Source: Arcticimaribacter sp965277835
GTDB taxonomy: Bacteria > Bacteroidota > Bacteroidia > Flavobacteriales > Flavobacteriaceae
Length of the DNA: 64,000 nt
Reading direction: 5' to 3'
NCBI GenBank assembly: GCA_965277835.1
Contig: OZ255841.1
Span: 992,001 to 1,056,000, forward strand
A program made the translations under genes and the position numbers. This document shows, in pieces, positions 8,588 to 18,505 of this stretch. The notes under the pieces are model-generated. The model did no database searches. It worked only from the letters and a program-made list of their open reading frames with translations, and was not told where the DNA came from. How positions within the stretch are numbered: position 1 is the first letter of the stretch; each line of letters begins with the position of its first letter.

Positions 8588-10117
8588 TTATTCCCACTCA
8601 ATAGTTGCTGGTGGTTTCGAGCTAATATCATAAACCACACGATTAATTCCTTTTACTTTATTAATTATTTCGTTAGCCACTTTGCGCAAAAAATCATAAG
8701 GCAAATCTACCCAATCGGCAGTCATACCATCGGTTGAAGACACTGCCCTAAGTGCTACACATTTTTCGTAAGTACGCTCATCTCCCATAACACCTACACT
8801 TTTAACAGGCAATAAAATAGCCCCTGCTTGCCACACCTCATTGTAGAGTCCTTCGCTTTTGAGTTTATTAATAAAAATCGAATCTGCTTCTTGTAGCATA
8901 GCAACTTTTTCATGTGTAATATCGCCCAATATACGAATTGCTAGCCCAGGTCCTGGAAAAGGATGTCGCCCAATCAATTCTTTATTAATTCCTAAACTCG
9001 TTCCTACACGTCTCACCTCATCTTTAAACAGCATTCGCAGTGGTTCGACAACCTTGAGTTTCATAAAATCGGGTAGCCCGCCAACATTGTGGTGCGACTT
9101 AATAGTTGCCGAAGGTCCATTAACAGAAATCGACTCTATTACATCTGGGTAAATGGTGCCTTGTGCTAGCCAAGTGGCTCCCTCAATTAGTTTAGACTCA
9201 TCATCGAAAACCTCTATAAATGTATTCCCTATCGTTTTCCGTTTTGTTTCAGGATCTGAAACCCCAGCTAACTTATCTATAAAACGCTTAGACGCATCTA
9301 CGCCTTTTACAGTAAGTCCCATATTGTGGTATTGCTTAAGCACGCTCGAAAATTCATCTTTTCGTAACAATCCATTGTTTACAAAAATACAAGTTAACTG
9401 ACTGCCAATAGCTTGATGTAATAGAACAGCCGCAACAGTTGAATCTACACCTCCCGATAAACCGAGAATAACTTTTTCTTCTCCAATTTGGGTTCGTAAG
9501 TTTTCAATAGTCTTAGACACAAAAGAATCTGGAGTCCAATTTTGTTTTACTTGAGCTATATCAACTAAAAAGTTTGAAAGTAATTGTTTACCATCTGTCG
9601 AATGATATACTTCTGGGTGAAATTGAATTGCAAAGGTTAGCTCCCCTTCGATGCGATACGCTGCATTTTCTATGTCAACAGTACTAGCAAGGCGAACACT
9701 CCCCTTAGGAAGTTTAGCGATAGTATCGCTATGGCTCATCCAAACTTGGCTTCCTACATCAATTGCATTTAAAAACACTTCGTTTGAAGCTATATAAGAT
9801 AAATTTGCGCGTCCGTATTCTCTAATATCAGAAGGAATAACTTTGCCTCCAAAATAATGTGCCAAATATTGCGCCCCATAGCAAACCGCTAAAATTGGAA
9901 TTTTACCTCTAATTTCTAAAAAATCTATGTACGGGGCTTCTTCTGCTTGGGCAGAATATGGCGAACCCGATAAAATAATAGCTTTAAAAGACTTTAAGTC
10001 TTTGGGAACTTTATTATAAGGATGTATTTCGCAATAGATAAATAACTCTCGGACACGGCGCGCTATTAACTGTGTATATTGCGAACCAAAATCTAATATT
10101 AACACTTTCTCTTCCAT
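8588..10117 (-). CDS. guaA: GMP synthase (glutamine hydrolysing)
   Basis: Converts XMP to GMP with ATP and glutamine. The N-terminal amidotransferase domain carries its nucleophile in AVCYGAQ (about C79) and the His-Glu pair in FHPEVYHS. The ATP-pyrophosphatase domain has the PP-loop LSGGVDST near residue 222, and the C-terminal dimerisation domain ends in KPPATIEWE. The ATG at 10117 is chosen; the reading frame also opens at a TTG two codons earlier, which would add only two residues. It is the first gene of the operon that continues through the LysM protein, pyrG, yidC and mnmA, which couples two nucleotide amidotransferases with envelope functions. Confidence 0.96.
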   Translation of the reverse strand: MEEKVLILDFGSQYTQLIARRVRELFIYCEIHPYNKVPKDLKSFKAIILSGSPYSAQAEEAPYIDFLEIRGKIPILAVCYGAQYLAHYFGGKVIPSDIREYGRANLSYIASNEVFLNAIDVGSQVWMSHSDTIAKLPKGSVRLASTVDIENAAYRIEGELTFAIQFHPEVYHSTDGKQLLSNFLVDIAQVKQNWTPDSFVSKTIENLRTQIGEEKVILGLSGGVDSTVAAVLLHQAIGSQLTCIFVNNGLLRKDEFSSVLKQYHNMGLTVKGVDASKRFIDKLAGVSDPETKRKTIGNTFIEVFDDESKLIEGATWLAQGTIYPDVIESISVNGPSATIKSHHNVGGLPDFMKLKVVEPLRMLFKDEVRRVGTSLGINKELIGRHPFPGPGLAIRILGDITHEKVAMLQEADSIFINKLKSEGLYNEVWQAGAILLPVKSVGVMGDERTYEKCVALRAVSSTDGMTADWVDLPYDFLRKVANEIINKVKGINRVVYDISSKPPATIEWE

Positions 10118-10178
10118 GCGCAAAAATACAATTTAATCTTAGTTCAATATATATTGTAAATAATTTTAATCATAAAAA

Positions 10179-11789
10179 TTAATCTAAAACAATACAATTA
10201 AACTTTAACGATAGAGGGTCTAGTTCTTCAGCTAAAATAGATTTGAGCTTAGCCCCATATTCCATATAAAATTCAAAAAAGTTTGATGTGCGTTCTTGCA
10301 AGGAATCATTCGGAAAAAGAGCATTATGCAGCTGTGTCAATCGCTGAACCTCATCGTCTAGTTTTCTTTTTTGTGCGTTTAACAAACGTTTTTCTAATTT
10401 GTCGATACCCTTAAACTGTTTTGCTTTTTGTGCCTTAACCGCGCCTTCAAAAGATTTATCGGTTTGTTCTACTAAAGACTCTAAGTACACAAACTGATTT
10501 TCTAATTTTTCTTTTAAAAACTGAAGGTCTAAATCTATACTGCTAATTTGACGCACTTTTTTATTAATCAAATTTTCTGCCTTCAAAAAAACATCTGTAA
10601 AACTAATATCTAAACGGTCTAGTTTTTTTGCAATTTTATTGGGTATCAATACAGCAGCATTTCTATGTAGCAAAATTGGAAACGGTATTTGCTGGCTATC
10701 AAAATAAGATTTTAGTTGTAACCAGTATGCAATTTCTCCTCCGCCTCCTATATAGCAAAGGTTTGGCAAAATAACTTCTTGATATAATGGGCGCATCAAA
10801 ACATTAGGAGAAAAACATTCTGGCGTTTCTTCTAATTCTCTAAGCAACTCTTCTTTTGTCCAAAAAGTGGTATTATCTGCACAAGAAAAACCGTTTGGTG
10901 TTGAGACAATCCGAAGGCGATCGTTTTTTGTTAAATAGAACAAATTAATTTCTCTGGGATTAACTTGGGGGCTATACTCCTTGTCATAAGCTAATCGGAT
11001 TTCTTTAATTGTTTCGTCAACTTTTTTCTTGCAAATAAAAGTCTCTAGCTCTTGTTTAAAAAAAGGAGCAACTATTTTTTTGAGCGCATGGTCATCTCCA
11101 TCAACAATTACTAATCCATCTTCCCAAAAGAAATGATGCACCAACTTACGCGTAGCCTCAGCCAAGTTTGTCGAAGACAAATAACTCTCTTCAATAATAC
11201 TTTTAATTTCTTTTGCTGTTGTGTTTACGCCTAACTGCTTCTTAAATATATCGAACAAAAGTTCAGTGCTTTCCAAAGAAAATCTACCTACCGCCCCTGT
11301 CTCTTTGCTATACCATTTTATTTTTTTATTCTTATAATTGAAAAAAGATATTTCCTCAAAATCATGGTCTTCTGTCGCCATCCAATAAACAGGAACAAAA
11401 TTAAATTCAGGGTATTCTGCTTTAAGCGTTTTGCATAAATTTATAGTACTAATTACCTTATATATAAAATATAAAGGCCCTGTCATTAAATTTAGTTGGT
11501 GTCCTGTGGTTACTGTAAACGTGTATGCCTCTGCTAAACGTTCTATGTTTTTATATACCAATGATTTTTTTTGAACAAGAGTACCATATTGTTTTTTAAG
11601 GGAGCTAACTAAAGTATTACGTGTTGAACTAGAAAAGCTTGCCTGCTTTTTGTCTAGTTGTAATTTAAAGTTTTTAAGTTTTGGAGGGGTCTCAATAAAT
11701 GCTTGCAAATGTGCATTGTCTTCAAACAAATCGCAAATTATTTTAGACACACGACCTGTTTCTCTATAAGAAATTTCTTTTGACTGCAT
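10179..11789 (-). CDS. bshC: Bacillithiol biosynthesis cysteine-adding enzyme BshC
   Basis: Putative ligase that adds cysteine to glucosaminyl-malate in the last step of making bacillithiol, the low-molecular-weight thiol of many Bacillota and Bacteroidota. The 536 residues show the family hallmarks: TGHQLNLMTGPLYFIYK near residue 85, VPVYWMATEDHDFEEI near 130 and YIGGGGEIAYWLQLK near 345. A coiled-coil region follows at about 420-500. It lies 61 bases upstream of guaA on the same strand and may share its transcript. Its presence implies bshA and bshB elsewhere in the genome. Confidence 0.92.
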   Translation of the reverse strand: MQSKEISYRETGRVSKIICDLFEDNAHLQAFIETPPKLKNFKLQLDKKQASFSSSTRNTLVSSLKKQYGTLVQKKSLVYKNIERLAEAYTFTVTTGHQLNLMTGPLYFIYKVISTINLCKTLKAEYPEFNFVPVYWMATEDHDFEEISFFNYKNKKIKWYSKETGAVGRFSLESTELLFDIFKKQLGVNTTAKEIKSIIEESYLSSTNLAEATRKLVHHFFWEDGLVIVDGDDHALKKIVAPFFKQELETFICKKKVDETIKEIRLAYDKEYSPQVNPREINLFYLTKNDRLRIVSTPNGFSCADNTTFWTKEELLRELEETPECFSPNVLMRPLYQEVILPNLCYIGGGGEIAYWLQLKSYFDSQQIPFPILLHRNAAVLIPNKIAKKLDRLDISFTDVFLKAENLINKKVRQISSIDLDLQFLKEKLENQFVYLESLVEQTDKSFEGAVKAQKAKQFKGIDKLEKRLLNAQKRKLDDEVQRLTQLHNALFPNDSLQERTSNFFEFYMEYGAKLKSILAEELDPLSLKFNCIVLD

Positions 11790-11885
11790 ATACTATCTTG
11801 ATACAGGTAAATATATTCCTATTGTAAAGAATATAAAAATATTAAGATAAATTTTATCTTTACATCTTACGGTTAATACAGATAT

Positions 11886-14342
11886 ATGAAAAATACTTAC
11901 TTAAGTTTTCTTTTAGGGCTTATCGCTTTGCCTATCTTTAGTCAACAAATTCCTTCTCCTAGCACGTTTTTAGGGTACGAATTAGGAACTCGTTTTACTA
12001 GGCACCATCAGGTTGTCGATTATTTTAAAGCTATTGCAGAAGCCTCAAATTCAATTCAATTAACATCTTATGGCACAACCTATGAAGGCAGAAAGCTACA
12101 GTTAGCATATATATCTACGCCCGAAAACTTATCTAATATTGATGCAATTAGAAAAAACCATTTAATTCAATCTGGGTTAAGTGAAGGTTCTGTCTCTAAT
12201 ATTGAACCTAAAAGTATTGTGTGGCTTAGCTATAATGTTCATGGTAATGAAGCCGTAAGCACAGAAGCAGCCATGAAAACCATTTATACGCTTGTTACTG
12301 AAAAATCGGACTGGCTCGAAAATTTAATTGTTATTATGGATCCCTGTATCAACCCAGACGGGAGAGATAGATATGTAAACTGGTATAACCAAGTAAAAAG
12401 CACGCCTTTTGATGATAACCCTATTGCTAATGAGCATTATGAAAATTGGCCAACTGGAAGGTTTAACCACTATTATTTTGACCTAAATAGAGATTGGGCT
12501 TGGGTAACTCAAAAAGAAACGCAACAAAGACTAAAATACTACCATCAATGGTACCCGCAAATTCATGTAGATTTTCATGAGCAAGGCGTTAATAGTCCGT
12601 ATTATTTTGCCCCAGCAGCCGAACCACTAAACGAAATGGTAACCGATTTTCAAAGAACATTTCAGCACACAATAGGCAAAAACCATGCGTCATATTTTGA
12701 TAAAGAAGGCTGGTCGTATTTTACCAAAGAAGTTTTCGATTTGCTATACCCTGGTTATGGAGACACCTACCCTATGTTCCATGGTGCTATTGGCATGACT
12801 TATGAACAAGGCGGAAGCGGACGTGCAGGCTTGAGTATTAAAAACGAAATTGGCGATAATTTAACTTTAAAAGATCGCATTGCACACCACTACACTACTG
12901 GGCTTTCGACAGTAGAAGTAGCACACAAAAACAGTAGTTTACTGAACCAAGAATTTCAGAAATATTTTTCGGAGAATAAGGCTACAAAATATACTACGTA
13001 TGCTATGGAAGGAACGCCTGATAAAATTGAAGGGCTTAAAAATTTATTAGACATACATCATATTCCATATACTAGTCCAAAAACAAATACAACCTTAAAA
13101 GGATGGAATTATAATACTCAAAAAAATAGTGCTTTAAATTTAAGTACTAACGCATTAGTATTAGATGGCACAGGAACAAAAGGTAAATTTATTCAAACAT
13201 TATTTGAACCCAACCCAAAACTATCGGACTCCGTAACCTATGACATTACCTCTTGGGCACTCCCCTATGCACACGGGCTTAAAGCTGTGGCAAGCCAACA
13301 AAAACTAGAGAACGTAGTGCCTTTTACGTCTTCGAAAGCAAAGCCCAATGCTGCAACAAATGCCTATGCCTATGCCGTTGAATGGAAAAGTTTTAAAAAC
13401 GCTAAATTCTTAGCGACTCTTTTAAAGAAAAAAATAAGAGTACGTTATAATTTAAAACCAATACAAAATGGAGGTAGAAATTGGTCCGAAGGGAGTTTGT
13501 TTATTTTAAAAGGAGAAAACAAAAAACTTGAAGATTTTGACGCTACAATTAATAAAATAGCACTAAAAACCAATCAAAATATTGTTCCATTGAGTTCTGG
13601 ATATTCAGATGGTGGGCTTGATTTAGGTTCAAATCAAATGAAATTTATACCCAAAAAACGTGTTGGACTGATTAAAAGCGACAATACAAGTCCGCAAGGC
13701 TATGGCGAAACGTGGCACTTCTTTGAGCAACAACTGGGCTACCCTGTGACTCAAATTCAGTTAGATAGGTTAAGTGAATCTGTCTTGGCTAAATTTGATG
13801 TACTTATACTTCCACCGGGTTATTATAGTTTGTTCTCTAGCGAAAACTCCGAGATTTTAAAATGGATAAAAAAAGGTGGGCGTATTATTGCACTGGGTTC
13901 GGCAGTTAAAGCCTTTGCCGACAAAGACCATTTTCAATTGAAGAAAAAAAGTGCCTCAGAAGAAGACAACGAAAAAGAAATTCCTTTTGCCGAAACCGAC
14001 CGAAATGATATAAGCTCTGCTATTTATGGAAGTATCTACAATACTAAAGTGGACGTTACGCACCCTCTAGCTTTTGGGTACGACAAACATTATTATAGCC
14101 TTAAAAACAATGCAACTGCATATTCATTATTAGATGAAGGAAATGTTGTTCAGCTTCCAAAAAACACAAAACCAGTAGCAGGTTTTAGTGGCAATAAAGC
14201 CATAAAACAACAAAGCGAGTCTTTAGTGTTTGGAATGGAATATATAGGTAGTGGCGAAGTCGTTTATCTAATTGACAATCCTCTTTATCGTGGGTTTTGG
14301 GAAAACGGAAAACTATGGATAGTTAATGCTGTGTTTCATTAA
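11886..14342 (+). CDS. Secreted M14-family zinc carboxypeptidase
   Basis: An exported 818-residue metallopeptidase. The signal peptide is MKNTYLSFLLGLIALPIFSQ. The catalytic M14 domain has zinc ligands HGNE (H119 and E122), a third histidine in HVDFHEQG near residue 224, substrate-binding NPDGRDRY near 157 and the likely general-base glutamate in GMTYEQGG near residue 305. The C-terminal half, from about 600, resembles a class I amidotransferase-like or glutamine-amidotransferase-fold accessory domain (VLILPPGYYSLF, GGRIIALGSAVKAF), a layout common in Bacteroidota M14 peptidases. It probably trims peptides outside the cytoplasm. It converges on rimO with a six-base gap. The exact substrate is unknown. 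Confidence 0.85.
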   Translation: MKNTYLSFLLGLIALPIFSQQIPSPSTFLGYELGTRFTRHHQVVDYFKAIAEASNSIQLTSYGTTYEGRKLQLAYISTPENLSNIDAIRKNHLIQSGLSEGSVSNIEPKSIVWLSYNVHGNEAVSTEAAMKTIYTLVTEKSDWLENLIVIMDPCINPDGRDRYVNWYNQVKSTPFDDNPIANEHYENWPTGRFNHYYFDLNRDWAWVTQKETQQRLKYYHQWYPQIHVDFHEQGVNSPYYFAPAAEPLNEMVTDFQRTFQHTIGKNHASYFDKEGWSYFTKEVFDLLYPGYGDTYPMFHGAIGMTYEQGGSGRAGLSIKNEIGDNLTLKDRIAHHYTTGLSTVEVAHKNSSLLNQEFQKYFSENKATKYTTYAMEGTPDKIEGLKNLLDIHHIPYTSPKTNTTLKGWNYNTQKNSALNLSTNALVLDGTGTKGKFIQTLFEPNPKLSDSVTYDITSWALPYAHGLKAVASQQKLENVVPFTSSKAKPNAATNAYAYAVEWKSFKNAKFLATLLKKKIRVRYNLKPIQNGGRNWSEGSLFILKGENKKLEDFDATINKIALKTNQNIVPLSSGYSDGGLDLGSNQMKFIPKKRVGLIKSDNTSPQGYGETWHFFEQQLGYPVTQIQLDRLSESVLAKFDVLILPPGYYSLFSSENSEILKWIKKGGRIIALGSAVKAFADKDHFQLKKKSASEEDNEKEIPFAETDRNDISSAIYGSIYNTKVDVTHPLAFGYDKHYYSLKNNATAYSLLDEGNVVQLPKNTKPVAGFSGNKAIKQQSESLVFGMEYIGSGEVVYLIDNPLYRGFWENGKLWIVNAVFH

Positions 14343-14348
14343 AAAAAG

Positions 14349-15650
14349 TTAAGCAGGCACAGCATATAAATCGAAATCTACGGCTTCGGTTATTTTAAGG
14401 TTTACAAACTCGCCTTGCTTCAAATAAAATTTGGTAGCATCAACTAAGACTTCGTTATCCACATCGGGGGAGTCCATTTCTGACCTTCCAATAAAGAAAT
14501 TACCCTCTTTGCGATCAATTACACATTGTAGTGTTTGCCCTACTTTATTTTGGTTCAGCTCCCACGAAATTTGAGATTGAATTTCCATAATCTCCGAAGA
14601 ACGCCTTTGTTTTTCTTCTTCTGGTACATCGTCTATTAATTGATGGGCATGGGTGTTTTCTTCGTGACTATATGTAAAACAACCTAAGCGTTCAAATCGC
14701 ATTGCTTTAACCCATTCTTTCAACTCTTCGAAATGCTCTAGGGTTTCCCCTGGGTAACCCACAATTAGAGTAGTTCTTATAGTAATATTAGGAACACGCT
14801 CTCTAAACTCCTTCAATAACTTCGTTGTTTTTTCTTTGGTCGTTCCTCTACGCATAGATTTTAAAATAGAATCGGAAATATGCTGTAGTGGAATATCTAT
14901 ATAATTGCAAATTTTAGGCTCAGATTTCATCACATCTAAAACATCCAGAGGAAAGCCTGTTGGGAACGCATAATGCAATCTAATCCATTCTATTCCTTCG
15001 ACCTCTGCAAGGTGTTTAAGTAGTTCTGCTAAATTTCTTTTTTTATATATATCTAACCCATAATAGGTTAAGTCTTGGGCTATTAAAATTAATTCTTTTA
15101 CGCCGTCTTTTGCTAATGTTTGGGCTTGTTTTACTAGGTCTTCGATAGGCGTTGAACGGTGTCCGCCACGCATTAGTGGAATTGCACAAAAAGAGCAAGG
15201 TCTATCGCAGCCCTCAGAGATTTTTAGGTATGCAAAGTTTTTAGGTGTCGTGGTTATCCGTTCCCCTAAAAGTTCGTGCTTATAGTCTGCCTCTAATGCC
15301 TTTAAGAGCTGAGGCAACTCACTCGTGCCAAAATACTGATCTACATTAGGGATTTCTTTTTGCAAATCGGGTTTATAGCGTTCGCTTAAGCAACCTGTTA
15401 CAAAAACTTTATCAATTTCTCCTGCCTCTTTGCGTTGTATGTTTTCTAATATTGTGTTTACCGATTCTTCCTTAGCATTGTCTATAAACCCACAGGTATT
15501 AATCACTACAATATTACCTTCTCCTTCGTGTACCACATCTTTTTGGTTCGCTCTAAGTTGTCCCATTAACACTTCGGAGTCATAAATATTCTTGGAACAC
15601 CCTAGCGTAATAACATTAATTCTATTCTTAACTGTACTTCGTGTACGCAT
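14349..15650 (-). CDS. rimO: Ribosomal protein S12 methylthiotransferase RimO
   Basis: Radical-SAM enzyme that methylthiolates an aspartate of ribosomal protein uS12. The N-terminal MTTase domain has three cluster cysteines in LGCSKN (C18), NTCGFID (C53) and VTGCLSERY (C87). The radical-SAM CxxxCxxC is CDRPCSFC at 148-155, and a TRAM domain ends the 433 residues. GCSKN and the PLQHISD segment favour RimO over the tRNA enzyme MiaB. It is the last gene of the ftsY-hydrolase-rimO run, 30 bases after the hydrolase. Confidence 0.94.
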   Translation of the reverse strand: MRTRSTVKNRINVITLGCSKNIYDSEVLMGQLRANQKDVVHEGEGNIVVINTCGFIDNAKEESVNTILENIQRKEAGEIDKVFVTGCLSERYKPDLQKEIPNVDQYFGTSELPQLLKALEADYKHELLGERITTTPKNFAYLKISEGCDRPCSFCAIPLMRGGHRSTPIEDLVKQAQTLAKDGVKELILIAQDLTYYGLDIYKKRNLAELLKHLAEVEGIEWIRLHYAFPTGFPLDVLDVMKSEPKICNYIDIPLQHISDSILKSMRRGTTKEKTTKLLKEFRERVPNITIRTTLIVGYPGETLEHFEELKEWVKAMRFERLGCFTYSHEENTHAHQLIDDVPEEEKQRRSSEIMEIQSQISWELNQNKVGQTLQCVIDRKEGNFFIGRSEMDSPDVDNEVLVDATKFYLKQGEFVNLKITEAVDFDLYAVPA

Positions 15651-15680
15651 TGGCTGGTGTTAGTATTAAAAGGTGAAAAA

Positions 15681-16670
15681 TTACTTATTCAAGTGTGTCT
15701 CAAAAAAGCGAATAGTCTGGTTAGTTACGTTTTCTAAATCCTTGCTTGTCATATACGATGTCAGTACATGGGCTCCTGCTTCTGGAAACGCCATTTTCTC
15801 TTTAAGATGCTCGGGGGTTCCTAGTTGGTCAAACATTTTTAGCATAGCCTCGACAGACACAACATTGTCCTGATGTTCTTCATCTTTATAATAATAGCCC
15901 ATAAACACAGGGACTTTAATTTTAGAAAACGTTTCTGAAGTCATTCCTTCTTCAAGGATTTTTTGCATATGGCTAGGGGCTTGCAAGTGATAGCGTGTTG
16001 TCCAGAACTGTTCCCCTGGGCTAACAACACCCTCCATAATATGATAATCTGTGCCTATTGCTGTAGTCGCAATTTCTAGTCCCCAAGGTAGAGTTGCTAT
16101 TCCTGCAAGAGGATGTTTAATTTTTATATTAGGCGAAAACAAACCTATTATAGAAACCTGAGGGTCGTCTCCAAGCAAAAGGCTTAAGGTTCCTCCGTTA
16201 GAAGTACCCAAAATAATTACTTCTTCTCCCAAGGCCTTAGCAACTGCAAGAGCCTCTCTGGCACTGTCTAAATATAAATCTCCTGTAAAACCAATCATAG
16301 GGTCATCTTCTTCGAGACCGTGCCCAAATAATCGGGGTAAATATAAATTTGCTTTAAAGTGCTTTGCTATATTTTGGTGAAAAGGTGTGCCCTCTCCAGA
16401 CGATGCTGAAAAACCATGCAAATAAAGAACACTATATTTCGTTTTCTGAGGGATAGAATCGTAAAACTCTATTCTCGCTTCGTTTTGGGGTTTTATCTTT
16501 TGGTTCGCCTCTTCTCTAAACTGAATCCAGTTATTTAATTCAGTTAAGTTTTGAGGTACAGACGGGAGTGGTTTGTCTAAGGTTGGGGTTTCTACTTTTG
16601 GTCCAAGTGCAAAGATGACAAGAAGTACACCTACTACTAGCACCAAAATTTTTGTTGTTCTTTTAATCAT
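15681..16670 (-). CDS. Membrane-anchored alpha/beta hydrolase
   Basis: A 329-residue serine hydrolase with one N-terminal membrane segment (about residues 8-23), so the catalytic domain probably faces the periplasm. The oxyanion region is YLHGFSASSGEG near residue 83, the nucleophile elbow GTSNG has its serine at about 157, an acid is likely in the YKDEEHQD region near 275, and the histidine is in AGAHVLTS near 310. It lies between ftsY (10 bases upstream) and rimO. A carboxylesterase or lysophospholipase-like role fits, but the substrate cannot be told. Confidence 0.8.
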   Translation of the reverse strand: MIKRTTKILVLVVGVLLVIFALGPKVETPTLDKPLPSVPQNLTELNNWIQFREEANQKIKPQNEARIEFYDSIPQKTKYSVLYLHGFSASSGEGTPFHQNIAKHFKANLYLPRLFGHGLEEDDPMIGFTGDLYLDSAREALAVAKALGEEVIILGTSNGGTLSLLLGDDPQVSIIGLFSPNIKIKHPLAGIATLPWGLEIATTAIGTDYHIMEGVVSPGEQFWTTRYHLQAPSHMQKILEEGMTSETFSKIKVPVFMGYYYKDEEHQDNVVSVEAMLKMFDQLGTPEHLKEKMAFPEAGAHVLTSYMTSKDLENVTNQTIRFFETHLNK

Positions 16671-16680
16671 AGGACATTAT

Positions 16681-17634
16681 TTAATTAAAAAAAGAATGTA
16701 AAAAACTATTTATGTCAAAAATCTGTAAATCATCTATGCCCTCACCAATCCCAATAAATTTCACAGGAATCTGAAACGTGTCCGATATCCCTAGTACTAC
16801 ACCACCTTTAGCCGTGCCATCGAGCTTGGTTATAGCAAGCGATGTAACCTCGGTAGTTTGCGTAAATTGTTTTGCTTGTTCAAAAGCATTTTGCCCTGTA
16901 GAACCATCTAAGACCAATAGTACTTCGTGGGGTGCTTTTGCTACTGAACGATCCATAACACGTTTAATTTTTGACAATTCGTTCATCAAATTTACTTTGT
17001 TATGCAAACGCCCTGCCGTGTCAATAAGAACTACATCTGCTTTTTGCTTTACCGCAGACTCTAAGGTATCAAAAGCTACAGAAGCGGGGTCGCTACCCAT
17101 CTGTTGTCTTACCAAAGGAACATCGGAACGGTCTGCCCAAACCTGCAATTGGTCTATTGCCCCTGCCCTAAACGTATCGCCAGCACCTAGCACAACTTTC
17201 TTTCCTGCCGATTTATAATGATGTGCCAATTTGCCTATTGTAGTCGTTTTGCCTACACCATTAACACCCACTACCATAATTACGTGGGGGCTATGTTCAC
17301 TTTTGTCAGCAAAAGAAAAAGAAGACCCCTGATATTGTGGAATAAGAATTCCTGAAATTTCTTCTTGCAGAATTAGTTTAAGTTCTTTGGCTCCTAAATA
17401 TTTTTCTTTTGCTACGCGTGTTTCAATAGCATCAATAATTTTAAGCGTTGTGGTTACGCCTACATCGGCACTCACAAGAACCTCTTCTAAGTCATCTAAT
17501 ATATCTACATCTACCGTAGATTTACCCGCTATCGCCGTTCCAAGTTTAGAGAAAAAAGATTTGCGAGTAGCCTCTAAGCCCTTACCTAAGCTTTTTGCTT
17601 GGTTTTCTGAGAACAACGATTTTAATAAACTCAT
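16681..17634 (-). CDS. ftsY: Signal recognition particle receptor FtsY
   Basis: The SRP-receptor GTPase that delivers ribosomes making membrane proteins to SecYEG. The N domain (to about residue 100) and G domain are complete: G1 GVNGVGKTTT at 123-132, DTFRAGAIDQL, DTAGRLH near 206 and TKLDGTAKGG near 275. At 317 residues it lacks the long acidic A domain of enterobacterial FtsY, as is usual in Bacteroidota. It is first in a run with the alpha/beta hydrolase and rimO. A terminator for the upstream ribosomal protein operon lies just before its start. Confidence 0.96.
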   Translation of the reverse strand: MSLLKSLFSENQAKSLGKGLEATRKSFFSKLGTAIAGKSTVDVDILDDLEEVLVSADVGVTTTLKIIDAIETRVAKEKYLGAKELKLILQEEISGILIPQYQGSSFSFADKSEHSPHVIMVVGVNGVGKTTTIGKLAHHYKSAGKKVVLGAGDTFRAGAIDQLQVWADRSDVPLVRQQMGSDPASVAFDTLESAVKQKADVVLIDTAGRLHNKVNLMNELSKIKRVMDRSVAKAPHEVLLVLDGSTGQNAFEQAKQFTQTTEVTSLAITKLDGTAKGGVVLGISDTFQIPVKFIGIGEGIDDLQIFDINSFLHSFFN

Positions 17635-17647
17635 TGTGTTTTTAAAT

Positions 17648-17676
17648 AAAAAAGCTACTGTAAAAGTAGCTTTTTT
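17648..17676 (-). terminator. Rho-independent terminator after the rpmB-rpmG-DUF4295 operon
   Basis: A perfect 12-base inverted repeat, AAAAAAGCTACT and AGTAGCTTTTTT, around a five-base loop. In the minus-strand transcript it is a GC-centred hairpin followed by U residues. It lies between the DUF4295 stop codon and ftsY and separates the two transcription units. Confidence 0.8.
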
Positions 17677-17711
17677 ATATTATAATTAATAATTAGTATT
17701 TTAATTACTGC

Positions 17712-17864
17712 TTATTGCTTTTTTAACCAATCATTTACATAGTCCGGAGAAGTAATTGTTTCTACGAAAGAATAGCTTTTCGAGTTTTCCTTTTTAACCA
17801 TTTTAATTACTTTGGTTAAACGCTTTGACGATGTTTGAAGGGTAGCTACTGATTTCTTTGCCAT
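17712..17864 (-). CDS. DUF4295 small basic protein
   Basis: A 50-residue lysine-rich protein read from the ATG at 17864. It begins MAKKSVATLQTSSKR and ends in DYVNDWLKKQ. It matches the DUF4295 family, which in Bacteroidota follows the genes for ribosomal proteins bL28 and bL33. It starts two bases after the rpmG stop codon, so the three are surely one operon. Its size, charge and neighbours suggest a ribosome-associated role, which is inferred and not shown. Confidence 0.85.
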   Translation of the reverse strand: MAKKSVATLQTSSKRLTKVIKMVKKENSKSYSFVETITSPDYVNDWLKKQ

Positions 17865-17866
17865 GA

Positions 17867-18049
17867 TTATTTAATTTCCTTGTGAAGAGTCATTCTTTTC
17901 AATATCGGATTGAATTTTTTAATTTCTATCCTATCTGGTGTATTCTTTTTGTTCTTTGTAGTAATATATCGTGAAGTTCCTGGTTGTCCAGATTCTTTGT
18001 GTTCTGTACATTCAAGTATTACTTGCATCCTATTTCCTTTCTTTGCCAT
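17867..18049 (-). CDS. rpmG: 50S ribosomal protein bL33
   Basis: A 60-residue large-subunit ribosomal protein near the E site. The sequence has the family pattern: MAKKGNRMQVILECTEHK, then a YITTKNKKNTPDRIE segment and a basic C-terminus. Only one cysteine is present, so this is the zinc-independent (C-minus) form. It lies three bases after rpmB and two before the DUF4295 gene. Confidence 0.95.
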   Translation of the reverse strand: MAKKGNRMQVILECTEHKESGQPGTSRYITTKNKKNTPDRIEIKKFNPILKRMTLHKEIK

Positions 18050-18052
18050 AAT

Positions 18053-18295
18053 CTAGTACTTAATAGGCATCCCTTTCGCTTTTGCTTCTTTCAAAACAGC
18101 GGAGATTCCTTTTCTATTAATAGTTTTTAGTATCGAAGTAGATACTTTTAGTGTAATCCATTTATCTTCTTCAGGAATAAAAAACCTTTTTTTAACGAGG
18201 TTTACTTCAAAACGACGTTTAGTTTTATTAATGGCTTTAGATACATTGTTACCAAACATTGCTCTTTTCCCGCTTATTTCACAAACTCTTGACAT
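18053..18295 (-). CDS. rpmB: 50S ribosomal protein bL28
   Basis: An 80-residue ribosomal protein starting MSRVCEISGKRAMFGNNVSK, the typical bL28 N-terminus, with the conserved NKTKRRFEVNL and VSTSILKTINRKG segments. It is first in the rpmB-rpmG-DUF4295 operon. A 210-base AT-rich spacer separates it from the divergent fabH and must hold the promoters of both; no clear consensus was found for rpmB. Confidence 0.95.
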   Translation of the reverse strand: MSRVCEISGKRAMFGNNVSKAINKTKRRFEVNLVKKRFFIPEEDKWITLKVSTSILKTINRKGISAVLKEAKAKGMPIKY

Positions 18296-18505
18296 AGTGT
18301 TAGTCTTTTCTTCAGTGTTCTTTTAAAACAGATTGCAAATTTAATACTTTTTATATAGCAAACAAATTAGTTTTAATCAATTTTAAAAGGCTTTCAAAAA
18401 TACCAATTATGATGCGTCTATTCGGGTCTATCTAAACAATAATTATCTATCTTAGATTATTAGATATATTTACATATAATACCCGTCACACTTTACTCTA
18501 ATAAT

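Noticed and set aside
16778..17218. Open frame of 146 codons opposite ftsY.
   Set aside because: It lies wholly inside the FtsY GTPase domain on the other strand and shows no family resemblance.
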